64,000 nt of DNA from CAVVSD01 sp963837655 (GCA_963837655.1 CAWIOK010000023.1:310001-374000); one strand, 5' to 3'; positions 15,946 through 24,813 are shown, counted from the first letter of the stretch. The notes: generated by a model not told the origin, from the letters alone. Made by a program: numbers and translations.

Positions 15946-16277
15946 ACGACGGCGAGGAGCCCGACGCCCGCTTCTCCCTCGCCAACGAGCGCACGCTCCT
16001 GGCCTGGATCCGTACCTCGCTCGCCTTGATCGCCGGCGGGCTGGCGACGTCGCAGCTGCTGGAGGGCCTACCCGGGGCCAGATGGGTGCTGGCCATCCCC
16101 CTCGCCGTGCTGGGACTCGTGATGGCCGGGACCAGCCATGCGCACTACGCCGCCATCGAGCACGCGATGCGCCACGGGACGCCGTTGCCGCGCTCGCCGC
16201 TCCCGCGGATCCTCAGCGTCGGGGTGACGCTCATCAGCATCGCGGCCTGCGTGCTGATCGTCATCGAAGCGCTGTGA
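15930..16277 (+). CDS. DUF202 (YidH) family membrane protein
   Basis: The protein has 115 residues and three predicted membrane helices (about 25-45, 50-68 and 92-112). The DUF202 signature is near the start: FSLANERTLLAWIRTSLALIAGG, where the ANERTxLAWxRTSL pattern is diagnostic. The role of this family is not established. It overlaps the genes on both sides (16 nt and GTGA), so it is translated together with the preceding membrane protein and the following response regulator. Confidence 0.85.
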   Translation: MGRRVDDGEEPDARFSLANERTLLAWIRTSLALIAGGLATSQLLEGLPGARWVLAIPLAVLGLVMAGTSHAHYAAIEHAMRHGTPLPRSPLPRILSVGVTLISIAACVLIVIEAL

Positions 16278-16978
16278 CTCCGCCGGCGAGCGCTCTCCGC
16301 ATCCTCGTCGTCGACGACGACGCGCCGCTGCGCGACATGCTCGCCCGGTCCTTCACGCGGGAGGGGCACACCGTCACCGCCGTCGCCGACGGCCAGGCGG
16401 CGCTCGACGCGACCGATGCCGACGCGTTCGACATCATCCTGCTCGACGTCGCGCTCGGACCCGGTCTGGCGGGCCACGACGTCGCCCGCGAGCTGCGCAA
16501 CCGGCGCAACGTGGTCCCGATCATCATGCTCACCGCACTCGACAGCGAGGCGGACATCGTCCTGGGCCTCGAGGCGGGCGCCGACGACTACGTCACGAAG
16601 CCGTTCGGGCTGGGCGAGCTGCGCAGCCGGATCCGCGCCGTCATGCGCCGCGCGCACGGCCGGCTGCTCGACGAGAACGTCGTCCAGATCGGCGACGTGG
16701 AGCTGAACCGCCGCGACCGCGAGGTGCAGTTGCGCGGTGAGCCCGTCAAGCTGACCTTCTCGGAATACGAGCTGCTTGCCTGTCTCATGTCGCGCCCGGG
16801 ACACCTGTTCAACCGACAGGAGCTCCTGCGGGCGATCTGGGGCGACAGCGCCTACCGCGATCCACGTGCCATCGACGTCCACATCCGCCACCTCCGGGAG
16901 AAGCTCGAGGAGCGACCCGACCAACCCGCGATCATCCTCACGGTCCGGGGCGCGGGGTACCGGGTCCGGGCGGACTGA
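16274..16978 (+). CDS. OmpR/PhoB-family response regulator
   Basis: The protein has 234 residues from GTG 16274, overlapping the DUF202 stop. The receiver domain (9-120) has the acidic pair Asp14/Asp15, phosphoacceptor Asp58 in IILLDVA, Thr87 and Lys109 (DDYVTKPFG). The winged-helix DNA-binding domain (about 135-232) shows VKLTFSEYELLACLMSRPG, the recognition region AIDVHIRHLREKLE and the closing RGAGYRVR. It should bind direct repeats upstream of target genes. The histidine kinase follows at once in the next frame. Target genes are not evident. Confidence 0.95.
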   Translation: MTPPASALRILVVDDDAPLRDMLARSFTREGHTVTAVADGQAALDATDADAFDIILLDVALGPGLAGHDVARELRNRRNVVPIIMLTALDSEADIVLGLEAGADDYVTKPFGLGELRSRIRAVMRRAHGRLLDENVVQIGDVELNRRDREVQLRGEPVKLTFSEYELLACLMSRPGHLFNRQELLRAIWGDSAYRDPRAIDVHIRHLREKLEERPDQPAIILTVRGAGYRVRAD

Positions 16979-16979
16979 C

Positions 16980-17005
16980 GGGCGCCCGCCGCGGCGCGGG
17001 CGCCC
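16980..17005 (+). repeat. GC-rich inverted repeat at the regulator/kinase junction
   Basis: GGGCGCCCGC (16980-16989) and GCGGGCGCCC (16996-17005) form a perfect 10-bp stem with a 6-nt loop. It starts just after the response regulator stop codon and lies where the kinase start codon would be expected. It could act as an attenuator that lowers kinase expression relative to the regulator. Confidence 0.5.
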
Positions 17006-17015
17006 TGGCTTCGGC

Positions 17016-18437
17016 CTGCGGCCGCGTCTGCTGCTCGCGCTCATCGCGACGTCGGCGGTGACACTCGGCGCCGCGGCCCTCGCGCTGCTGTCGCCCCTGC
17101 AGGACCGCCTCGAGCGCCAGGCCGAGCAGAGCTTGCGTACAGCGGTCATCACGGCGCGCCCGCAGCTGAACGACGCGCTGCGCAAGAGCCGTGGGCAGCT
17201 CAACGGCGAGGTTCTCGACCTTGCGCTCGCGCTCTACCGGCGCACGGGGTCGCGGGTGATCCTCACCGACGCGACGCCGACGATCGACCCGTACCCGTAC
17301 GACACCGGCGCCGGCCCCGACAACCCGCGCGACATCTTCCGCGTGCTCGCCACGAACGAGACCGTCACGAGCACCTCGGCCAACGGCGACACACGCGTCG
17401 CGACGCTGCTGACGCTGGACCCCAAGACCAACCGCGACGACTGGGTGCTCGCCGTCCGCAACCCGTCCGACGACGTCGCCGCGATCGTCTCCGAGGTGCG
17501 GTCCGCGTTCATCCGGGCCGCGGTCATCGGGCTCGTCGTCGCCCTGCTGCTCGGGCTGGCGCTCGTCGGCACGCTCACGGCACGCCTCGAGCGCCTCCGC
17601 GCGGCGGCGCTGCGGATCGCCCGCGAGGGGCCAGGGGCCCGGCCGCCGCGCGACGAGCGCCGCGACGAGGTCGGCGACCTCGCCCGCGCCCTCGCGACGA
17701 TGCAGGCCGCGCTGGACCGCCAGGAGCGGGCGCGGCGCGCGTTCGTGGCGACGGCATCCCACGAGCTCCGTACACCGCTGACGTCGCTGGGCGGGACGCT
17801 GGAGCTGCTGGGCGAGGACCTGGCCGATCGCAACGTCGACCGCGAGGACATGCTGGGTCAGATCGAGCTGGCGAAGGGCGAGGTCGATCGCCTCACGCAC
17901 CTCGCCACCGATCTGCTGGACCTCTCGCGCCTCGACGCCGACACCCCGATGCGGGCCGAGCCGACGGAGCTGACCGAGATCGCACGTGCCGTCGCCGCGG
18001 AGTTCGCACAGCGCGCCCGCACTCGCGACGTCGTGGTCGGAGTCCTCCCTCCGCCGGGTCCGTGCTGGGCGCGGGGCGACCCGGGCGCCGTCGCGCGGAC
18101 CCTCCGGATCCTCCTCGACAACGCGCTGCGCTTCGCGCCGCCGGGGACCCAGATCACGGTCGTGCCGGCGTACCACGGCACGTTCGCGACGCTCGAGATC
18201 TCCGATGTCGGCGTCGGCGTGCCGGCAGAGGACGAGGAGCGGATCTTCGAGCGCTTCCAGCGCGGTCGCAGCAGCGGCGGCGAGGGCGGGTTCGGCCTGG
18301 GCCTCGCCATCGGCCGGGAGCTGGCCGAGCGCCAGGGCGGGCACCTGGAGCTGCGATCCGCTCCGGGTACGCCCGCCCGGGGCGCGCGGTTCCGTCTCAG
18401 CCTTCCGATCGAGCCGGAAGGCGGTGAGGTCGTCTGA
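17016..18437 (+). CDS. Sensor histidine kinase (start codon unresolved)
   Basis: The coding frame runs to 18437 and gives about 470 residues. A first membrane helix (LLLALIATSAVTLGAAALALL) begins within ten residues of 17016, then an extracytoplasmic sensor region, a second helix (about 170-190), a HAMP linker, the phosphoacceptor box ATASHELRTPLTSLGG, and the ATP-binding domain with N box ILLDNALRF, then ISDVGVGVP and GFGLGLAIG. No ATG, GTG or TTG is present between the regulator stop and this helix; the nearest in-frame GTG (16866) lies deep in the regulator gene, so CTG 17016 is used as a guess. It pairs with the upstream response regulator. Confidence 0.85.
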   Translation: MRPRLLLALIATSAVTLGAAALALLSPLQDRLERQAEQSLRTAVITARPQLNDALRKSRGQLNGEVLDLALALYRRTGSRVILTDATPTIDPYPYDTGAGPDNPRDIFRVLATNETVTSTSANGDTRVATLLTLDPKTNRDDWVLAVRNPSDDVAAIVSEVRSAFIRAAVIGLVVALLLGLALVGTLTARLERLRAAALRIAREGPGARPPRDERRDEVGDLARALATMQAALDRQERARRAFVATASHELRTPLTSLGGTLELLGEDLADRNVDREDMLGQIELAKGEVDRLTHLATDLLDLSRLDADTPMRAEPTELTEIARAVAAEFAQRARTRDVVVGVLPPPGPCWARGDPGAVARTLRILLDNALRFAPPGTQITVVPAYHGTFATLEISDVGVGVPAEDEERIFERFQRGRSSGGEGGFGLGLAIGRELAERQGGHLELRSAPGTPARGARFRLSLPIEPEGGEVV

Positions 18438-18484
18438 TCGCGAAGCGATCAGACTGGCAGTAGGTCGCCGAGCGACCTACTGCC
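18432..18484. terminator. Two tandem perfect hairpins between convergent genes
   Basis: GTCTGATCGC (18432-18441) pairs with GCGATCAGAC (18445-18454) over a GAA loop, giving 10 bp. GGCAGTAGGTCGC (18456-18468) pairs with GCGACCTACTGCC (18472-18484) over a CGA loop, giving 13 bp. Both stems are perfect and adjacent. The first includes the kinase stop codon. Because palindromes are symmetric, the pair can terminate both the kinase and the convergent FAD gene (stop at 18494). No U-tract is present. Confidence 0.7.
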
Positions 18485-18493
18485 GATCGCGAC

Positions 18494-20044
18494 TCACGCC
18501 AGCTCGCGCGAGCGCGAGACGCGGTGCAGGCGCTGCTCCTCGGCGCGCATCGCGTCGGTGACCGGCGCGTTGCGGTAGGGCTGCGGCGTGTCCGCGTCGG
18601 TCTGCTCCTCGTGGTAGGCGCTCTCGACGTTGACGGCCCAGATGTCGTGGCCGGCGTCGTCGAGGACGTTGTCGACCGCGCGCATCGCGCTGAGCATCGA
18701 GTGATCCGAGTTGTTGTAGCGGTGCAGCCCGTTGCGGCCGACCTGCTGCAGGCCGGGGATGCCCTCGAGCCACGCGCGGATCGTCGACACGCGGTCGGCG
18801 TACTCGGCGTCGTACATGGGATACGCCTTCGGCACGCGGACGACGTACCCGCGCAGGACCTGGCTCGCCTCCGCCAGCCCGAGCTGCTCGAGCTCGTGCG
18901 TCGCCAGCGCGACGAGGTCCTCGTCGGAGGAGGTCCACATCTCGTCGCCCTCGAAGACGAAGTACTCGAGGCCGACGCACGCCGTGTCGGGGTCCGGGAC
19001 CATCCACGGGCTCCAGGAGCGGTAGTTCTGGATGCGGCCGACGTTGACGTCCGCCTCGTGGATGTAGATCCAGTTGTCCGGGAAGATGTCCTTGCCCTCG
19101 AGCACGAGCGCGACCGTGAGGAAGTCGCGGTAGCGCAGACCGAAGGCGGCGTCGCGGACCTCGGGCGGGGCCACCGGATCGGCGATCGCGGCGGTCGTGC
19201 GCAGGGGCAGCGAGGAGATGACGGAGGCGGGCTGGATGACCTCGCCGCCGGCGTGGATCGCGCGGACGTCGCCGTCGTCGCCGAGCTCGATGCGATCGAC
19301 CGGCGTCGACAGACGCACCTCGCCACCGAGCTCCTCGATGCGGTCGGTCATCTGCTCCCACATCTGACCCGGTCCGTAGCGCGGGTACTGGAACTCGCCG
19401 ATGAGCGACTTGATCTTGTTGCCCTTGTTGCCGAGGAACGCAGCCTTCGCGGCACTGAAGAACGACAGGCCCTTGATGCGCTGGGCGGCCCAGTCGGCGC
19501 CGATCTCATCCGCCGGCACACCCCACACCTTCTCGGTGTAGGACTTGAAGAAGTGCTCGTACAGCCGCTTGCCGAAGCGATTGGACACCCACTGCTCGAG
19601 GTTGTCCTCCCGGCCCTTCGGCCTCATGGCAGCCCGCGCGTAGGACGCCATGCAGCGCATCAGCTCGACCGGCCCGAGCTTCTTGATGACGTCGGTGCCG
19701 TTGAGGGGGTAGTCGAGGAACTTCTTGCGCCAGTAGATCCGCGACATGCGGGGGCGCATGAGGAACTCGTCACCCATGATCTCGAGCCAGAGGTCATTGA
19801 CCTCCTTGTTCTTCGTGAAGAAGCGATGGCCACCGAGATCGAACCGGTAGCCGTCGGGGTCCACGACCGTCTTGGCCAGGCCACCGACCTGGTCCTCGGC
19901 CTCGAGGACGATCACGCGGCGCCCTGCCTTCGCGAGCAGGTATCCGGCGGTCAGGCCGGCGGGTCCGCCACCGATGACGACATGGGGATCGTTGTCAGGG
20001 GAGTCAGATCCGCGGTGGGCCCGCGGCTCGTCGACGATGCTCAT
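18494..20044 (-). CDS. FAD-dependent NAD(P)-type oxidoreductase, UDP-galactopyranose-mutase/protoporphyrinogen-oxidase-like
   Basis: The protein has 516 residues. The FAD-binding motif VVIGGGPAGLTAGYLLAKAG is at about 22-41, followed by the ribose-binding glutamate (VLEAED) and the GGLAKT turn. The sequence FDLGGHRFFTKNKEV matches the GGHxFxT motif of the UDP-galactopyranose mutase-like amine-oxidase superfamily. A KLYEHFFKSYTEKVWG-type segment (RLYEHFFKSYTEKVWGVP) is also typical. In related actinobacteria such proteins act in cell-surface polysaccharide assembly. The two GT-C glycosyltransferases just upstream on the same strand support an envelope role. Its promoter region contains three GTTAG repeats at 10-bp spacing. 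Confidence 0.82.
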   Translation of the reverse strand: MSIVDEPRAHRGSDSPDNDPHVVIGGGPAGLTAGYLLAKAGRRVIVLEAEDQVGGLAKTVVDPDGYRFDLGGHRFFTKNKEVNDLWLEIMGDEFLMRPRMSRIYWRKKFLDYPLNGTDVIKKLGPVELMRCMASYARAAMRPKGREDNLEQWVSNRFGKRLYEHFFKSYTEKVWGVPADEIGADWAAQRIKGLSFFSAAKAAFLGNKGNKIKSLIGEFQYPRYGPGQMWEQMTDRIEELGGEVRLSTPVDRIELGDDGDVRAIHAGGEVIQPASVISSLPLRTTAAIADPVAPPEVRDAAFGLRYRDFLTVALVLEGKDIFPDNWIYIHEADVNVGRIQNYRSWSPWMVPDPDTACVGLEYFVFEGDEMWTSSDEDLVALATHELEQLGLAEASQVLRGYVVRVPKAYPMYDAEYADRVSTIRAWLEGIPGLQQVGRNGLHRYNNSDHSMLSAMRAVDNVLDDAGHDIWAVNVESAYHEEQTDADTPQPYRNAPVTDAMRAEEQRLHRVSRSRELA

Positions 20045-20080
20045 GCGGATAACTTGCCCGCTTCGCGGCCGGATCCTCGC

Positions 20081-20110
20081 TCTTGCTAACGATCCCTAAC
20101 ACGGGCTAAC
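20081..20110 (-). promoter_or_regulatory. Three helically phased GTTAG repeats upstream of the FAD gene
   Basis: On the minus strand three consecutive 10-mers each begin with GTTAG (20110-20101, 20100-20091, 20090-20081). They end 37 nt before the ATG of the FAD oxidoreductase. Direct repeats on one face of the helix are the usual target of OmpR/PhoP-type regulators. The protein that would bind is unknown; the response regulator encoded at 16274-16978 is one candidate. Confidence 0.45.
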
Positions 20111-20137
20111 GGTGCGACGGAACCGCCGCCGAGTGTG

Positions 20138-21745
20138 CTATTGGCGGCGGTAGAGCACGACGCGCACGCCGCGCGGCGGCTGGCTGAGCCCGAAGCGCGG
20201 GTAGGCGTCGACGCGGCGTAGCCGCGGATCGCGCTGGAGCACGCGCTCCCACTGGATGGCGCGCCGCTTGACCTCCGCCGTCCACGGCGCGCGCCACGCG
20301 TAGTAGGCGCGGAGGATCGGCTGCACGAGGATGAGCGCCTGCCCCGGCTTGAGCTGCTCGACGAGCGTGTTCTCCACCTTCGAGGGGCGGGCGGCCTTCA
20401 GGCGCGTCAGCGCGTCACGCCAGTCCATGACCGTCGGATCGGCGACCTGGCCCATCGGATCGGCGTACCGGAAGCCGCTGCCGAGGTAGTAGTGCAGCAC
20501 CGGGACCTGCTCGGGGTGCGTGGAGACCACGAGGTCACCCGGGTTGACGGGCCGCAGGAGCGTGCGGGCGGCGACGTTACGGACGTTGCTCTTCGCGTTC
20601 AGCTCGCCCGTACGATCGTTCCACCACATGATCGAGAGCGCGATCATCGCGACGATGCCCAGCGCTCGGGCGTTGGACAGGGCGACGCCGGTCAGGACCA
20701 TCGCCGGCCCGACGATGACCGAGAAGTAGCGCGTCGTGTAGGCGGGCGCGACCTGCGAGGACAGCCAGCCGGCGAGCAGCCCGACGATCACGATGAGCAG
20801 CAGCGCCTCGGCCGCCCTGCGCCGCCGCTCGCCCTCGGTGCCCTGGACCGGCGCCAGATCGAGGCCCGGCAGCTTGATCCGCCGTCCTAGGATCAGCGCG
20901 ACCAGGCTCAGCCCGCCGACGATGAGCAGGAGCGGGCCGGTGCGCGGGCCGCCGAAGGCCGTCAGCAGCGCGGACATGAGCTTGTCCAGCCCCGGCGCGG
21001 TCGACCACGGCGCCGCCGTGTGAGCGGACTGGAACAGCAGCGACGGGATCCACGCCGCGTACAGGACGGCGAGCGCGCCGTAGGCCATGAGGCCGTCGAG
21101 CAGCAGACGCCGGCGCTCGTGTGACCTCGCGAGCTGGAGCAGGAACGCGACGCCCGTCGCGAAGAGGATGAACAGCCCCCAGTTGTGCGTGAAGGCGAGG
21201 AGCACGGCGAGGATCGCGAACGGCGCGATGAACCTGCGGTCGCGCAGGACGAACGCGTGGATGAAGCACGTCACCGCCAGGAGGCTGAGGAGCGTCGCCA
21301 GCGCGTACATCCGCGTCTCCTGGGCGTAATAGGTGAGGAACGGGTGCAGCGCCGCGACGATCGCGGCCATCCACCCCGCGCGCCACCCCGCGAGCGAGCG
21401 TCCCGCCCACAGCGCCGCGGGGATCGTCAGGAGCGCGAACGCGACCGACAGGCCGTGCGTCTCCCCCTCTCCGTTGCCGAAGATCGACATCCAGACGTGC
21501 AGCACCATGTAGTAGAGCGGCGGAGAGCCGTCGAGCCGCAGCACCGAGGGGATGTCGAAGAACGGGTGCGACGCGATCCCCACGGAGAGGCCCTCGTCGA
21601 TCCAGAATCCCGCCCTCAGCGCCCGCGTGCGCAGGACTGCCGACACGCCCATGAGCACGAACAGAGCGACGACCCCGGCAGGGATCGCGAGAGAGCGCGC
21701 ACGAACGCGGTCCAGAGCACCGAATCGCGCAGTGGCGGAGGCCAT
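20138..21745 (-). CDS. GT-C membrane glycosyltransferase (family 39-like, PMT/ArnT type)
   Basis: The protein has 535 residues from ATG 21745 and about ten membrane helices. The N-terminal external loop has the catalytic acid pair Asp50/Glu51 in GFWIDEGLS, usual for GT-C enzymes using polyprenyl-phosphate sugars. A second hallmark, PFLTYYAQETRMY (around residues 135-148), is the YxxExRMY pattern of the family 39 group. The C-terminal third is soluble and probably extracytoplasmic. Likely moves a sugar from a lipid carrier to protein, lipid or polysaccharide outside the membrane. A second membrane glycosyltransferase gene lies upstream on the same strand; the 17-nt gap holds a TACCCT element 10 nt before the ATG. 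Confidence 0.85.
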   Translation of the reverse strand: MASATARFGALDRVRARSLAIPAGVVALFVLMGVSAVLRTRALRAGFWIDEGLSVGIASHPFFDIPSVLRLDGSPPLYYMVLHVWMSIFGNGEGETHGLSVAFALLTIPAALWAGRSLAGWRAGWMAAIVAALHPFLTYYAQETRMYALATLLSLLAVTCFIHAFVLRDRRFIAPFAILAVLLAFTHNWGLFILFATGVAFLLQLARSHERRRLLLDGLMAYGALAVLYAAWIPSLLFQSAHTAAPWSTAPGLDKLMSALLTAFGGPRTGPLLLIVGGLSLVALILGRRIKLPGLDLAPVQGTEGERRRRAAEALLLIVIVGLLAGWLSSQVAPAYTTRYFSVIVGPAMVLTGVALSNARALGIVAMIALSIMWWNDRTGELNAKSNVRNVAARTLLRPVNPGDLVVSTHPEQVPVLHYYLGSGFRYADPMGQVADPTVMDWRDALTRLKAARPSKVENTLVEQLKPGQALILVQPILRAYYAWRAPWTAEVKRRAIQWERVLQRDPRLRRVDAYPRFGLSQPPRGVRVVLYRRQ

Positions 21746-21762
21746 GGTCGGCTCCAGGGTAG

Positions 21763-23175
21763 TCAGCCGCCGCACGCTGTCTCGATCCTCCACAGCGCGG
21801 TCCGGGTCGCGAAGCGGTGGTTGGGCTTGCCGACCAGGGAGTCCAGCGGGGGTTCGGCGCCGGCCCGGAGCGCGTGACGGGCGCGCAACATGACCGACCC
21901 CTCCGGTGCTGGTCCCAGCAGCACCTGCTCCCCGTGCACGTGCAGCTTCCAGGCCACGAGCTGGACAAGGAACTTGTTCGTGAACGGCCTGCCGCAGGCC
22001 AGGATCTCGTCGCGCCCACCGACCCGCCTGATGGCGACGTCGAGGTTCTGCGCGACCTGCGCCTGGAAGCGGGTGTCGCGCGCCACGAACGGCATCCGCT
22101 CGGCCGCCCACACCACCGAGCCCGCGACGGCGAGCACCGCCAGCGCCGCGGCGGCGATCCTCCCCGGCCGCTCGATCGTCAGCGCCCCCGCCAGTCGCGC
22201 GATGCCGGCTCCGCCGACGACGTAGAGCAGCGCCGTCGGCGCGAGCAGGTAGCGCTGGTTGCCGCTGTAGCCCGCCTCGGTCATCACCATCACGAGCACA
22301 AGCCAGGCGATCGCCAGGAGGGCGATGCCGCCCATCGGCCCTGGTCGCCGCCACGCCCGGTCGCGGATCCCGAGGACGAGCGCGGCCGCGAGACCGACCC
22401 ACGCCGGCGGGGTGAGGATGAGCAGCCAGTTGCCCAGCACCGCGATGCTCGGGCGATCCGCGAACGCGGGGCTGTTGGGGTTCGGCGTGTTCGCGCGCTC
22501 GGAGGCGCGCCAGAGGTCGCCTGAGCCCCAGTACTCGGGGAGCAGCCACAGCAGCGGCAGCAGCACGAGGCCGCCCGCGACCCACGGGAGCCGCCTGCGG
22601 TCGGTCCACAGCAGCCACAGGGCGTAGAGCAGGATGAACGGCCAGGCCTCCGGGCGCAGCATCCCCGAGGCGATGCCGAGCGCGAACGCGTGCGCGTGAT
22701 GGCCGGCGAGGTGGCGCTCGACCGACCAGACGACGAACAGGATCAGCAGGCCCTCGGAGTTGCCGAGCATCGCGTTGCGGAAGAGCCACGGCGATGCGAG
22801 CAGGAACAGCGCCGAGAGCACGCCACCGGCGATGCCGCCCAGCCGGGCGCCGAGCCGGAACGTCACGAGCACGGCGCCGAGCGATCCGGCGCGGGCCACG
22901 AGGAGCCACAGCGACGGCGCGAGGCTGTCGCCGAGCAGGGAGAACGGCGCCGTCAGGAGCACGGGGAGCGGCTTCCAGGACGGCCCGCTGACCGTGTCGA
23001 GGTCGAGGTGCATGACCTCGCGCCCCCAGATGATCCAGGCCCAGGGGTCGTACGTCGGCGCGGACGTCTCGAGGAGCGTCACGGCCGCGATCGCGAAGCA
23101 CACGACGACCGGCCACCACAGCCCCGTACGCGGGACGATCGGGACCAGCACACGGGGTCGTGGGTCGCGCAGCAT
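21763..23175 (-). CDS. GT-C-type polytopic membrane protein, putative glycosyltransferase
   Basis: The protein has 470 residues and about ten membrane helices. The first external loop contains TYDPWAWIIWGREV, with an aspartate in the place of the GT-C catalytic acid. A YSGNQRYLLAP stretch near residue 320 resembles the arabinose/mannose transferases of actinobacterial cell walls. The C-terminal 120 residues are soluble. It begins with a TACGCT element 8 nt before the ATG and no Shine-Dalgarno sequence. It is probably co-transcribed with the glycosyltransferase downstream. The sugar donor and acceptor are not predictable. Confidence in the function is moderate; confidence that it is a gene is high. 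Confidence 0.75.
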   Translation of the reverse strand: MLRDPRPRVLVPIVPRTGLWWPVVVCFAIAAVTLLETSAPTYDPWAWIIWGREVMHLDLDTVSGPSWKPLPVLLTAPFSLLGDSLAPSLWLLVARAGSLGAVLVTFRLGARLGGIAGGVLSALFLLASPWLFRNAMLGNSEGLLILFVVWSVERHLAGHHAHAFALGIASGMLRPEAWPFILLYALWLLWTDRRRLPWVAGGLVLLPLLWLLPEYWGSGDLWRASERANTPNPNSPAFADRPSIAVLGNWLLILTPPAWVGLAAALVLGIRDRAWRRPGPMGGIALLAIAWLVLVMVMTEAGYSGNQRYLLAPTALLYVVGGAGIARLAGALTIERPGRIAAAALAVLAVAGSVVWAAERMPFVARDTRFQAQVAQNLDVAIRRVGGRDEILACGRPFTNKFLVQLVAWKLHVHGEQVLLGPAPEGSVMLRARHALRAGAEPPLDSLVGKPNHRFATRTALWRIETACGG

Positions 23176-23222
23176 CGCGGGGCAGCGTACGCGGCCGCAC
23201 GGTTCTACTCTCCGCGCACGCG

Positions 23223-24794
23223 ATGGATCATCTCGAGCTCACCATCCTCGGCCTGCTCGTCGCGATCGCAGGCCTGTCGATCCTCGCGCGGCTCGTTCAC
23301 GTCCCGTATCCGATCGCGCTCGTCCTCGGCGGCCTGGCCGTCGGGTTCATCCCGGGCATCGGCGAGATCAGCCTCGATCCGGACCTCGTCCTCCTCATCT
23401 TCCTGCCGCCGCTGCTCTACGGCGCGGCCTTCTTCTCCAACCCGCGCGAGCTGAAGGCCAACGTCCGGTCGATCGGCTGGCTGGCCGTCGGCCTCGTGTT
23501 CGCGACCACGGGCGCGGTCGCCGTCGTCGCGCACGAGGTGATCGGCCTGCCGTGGAGCGTCGCGTGCGTGCTCGGCGCGGTGGTGTCCCCCACCGACGCC
23601 GTGGCTCCGGCCCAGATCATCCGCCGCTTCGGCGTGCCGCGTCGCGTCGTCACGGTCATCGAGGGCGAGAACCTCACGAACGACTGGACCGCGCTCACCC
23701 TCTACCGCTTCGGGATCACCGCGGTCGTGACGGGCTCGTTCTCGTGGGCGTGGGCCGCGCCGAAGTTCGTCCTGACCGGCGTCGGCGGCATCGCGGTGGG
23801 CCTGCTCGTCGGCATGGCGCTGCGCTGGGTCCGGCGGCGTCTGGACGACCCACCGACCGAGATCACGGTCTCCATCTTCAGCGGGTTCGCCGCGTACATC
23901 CCGGCGGAGGAGCTGGGGCTGTCAGGAGTCATCGCGGCGGTGACCATCGGGCTCTACATGGGCTGGCACTCCGCCGAGCTGACGACCGCGACGACCCGGA
24001 TGCAGACCACCGGCGTCTGGTCGACCCTGGTCTTCCTCATCAACGCCGTGCTGTTCATCCTCGTCGGACTCCAGTTCCCGGGCCTCGTGCGCGGGCTCGA
24101 GGGACCGACCACGGGCGAGCTGCTGCTGTGGGCGACCGCCGTGAGCGCCGCCGTGATCGTCGTGCGACTCGCGTGGGTGTTCTTCATCGCCGACCTGCTG
24201 CCCCGCGTGCTACCGCAGCTCTACGAGGAGGACGGCGCGCCGCCGTGGCGGATCACGCTCGTGGTCGGATGGAGCTCGATGCGCGGGGCCGTCGCGCTCG
24301 CCGCGGCGCTCGCGATCCCGGAGACGATCGACGGCGGCGCGCCGTTCCCGGACCGCAGCCTCATCATCTTCCTGACGTACTCGGTGATCCTGGCGACGCT
24401 CGTCATCCAGGGCCTGACGCTCGGGCCACTGGTCGGCATGCTGCGGCTGCGCAGCGACGGCCTGGACGAGCAGGAGGAGATCCTCGCGCGGATCCGGATG
24501 TCGGAGGCGGGCCTTGCCCGCATCGACTCGCTCCGCGACGAGGGCGCGGTGCCGGCCGAGACGGCCGAGCGGACACGCGCGATGCGCGACTTCCGGCGCC
24601 GGCGCTTCGAGGCTCGGCTGGACGGCGACACGTCGATCGACGAGCGCTCGGCGCGCTACCAGGAGTTCATGCGCTCCGTGATCGGGGCCGAGCGCGACGC
24701 GCTGGTGACGATGCGCAACGCCGGCGACATCACCGACGACGTGCGGCGCACCGTGGAGCGCGATCTGGACCTGGAGGAGGCCCGGTTGTCGTAG
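23223..24794 (+). CDS. Na+/H+ antiporter, CPA1 (NhaP/SLC9-like) family
   Basis: The protein has 523 residues from ATG 23223 and about twelve membrane helices over residues 1-410. The ion-binding core is visible as SPTDAVAP (about 120-127) and the ND pair in ENLTNDWTAL (about 148-157). The last helix region has WSSMRGAVALAAALAIP, another hallmark of NhaP/YjcE-type antiporters. A charged cytoplasmic tail of about 105 residues follows. It exchanges Na+ or K+ for protons and controls internal pH. It carries a TACTCT element 11 nt before the start and converges with ispF. Confidence 0.92.
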   Translation: MDHLELTILGLLVAIAGLSILARLVHVPYPIALVLGGLAVGFIPGIGEISLDPDLVLLIFLPPLLYGAAFFSNPRELKANVRSIGWLAVGLVFATTGAVAVVAHEVIGLPWSVACVLGAVVSPTDAVAPAQIIRRFGVPRRVVTVIEGENLTNDWTALTLYRFGITAVVTGSFSWAWAAPKFVLTGVGGIAVGLLVGMALRWVRRRLDDPPTEITVSIFSGFAAYIPAEELGLSGVIAAVTIGLYMGWHSAELTTATTRMQTTGVWSTLVFLINAVLFILVGLQFPGLVRGLEGPTTGELLLWATAVSAAVIVVRLAWVFFIADLLPRVLPQLYEEDGAPPWRITLVVGWSSMRGAVALAAALAIPETIDGGAPFPDRSLIIFLTYSVILATLVIQGLTLGPLVGMLRLRSDGLDEQEEILARIRMSEAGLARIDSLRDEGAVPAETAERTRAMRDFRRRRFEARLDGDTSIDERSARYQEFMRSVIGAERDALVTMRNAGDITDDVRRTVERDLDLEEARLS

Positions 24795-24813
24795 TGCGAG
24801 CGCGCGCACCGCG

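Noticed and set aside
21746..23200. A 1020-residue reading of the glycosyltransferase frame extending to 23200
   Set aside because: The first 480 or so codons are out-of-frame reading of the upstream glycosyltransferase gene; the membrane-protein start is ATG 21745.
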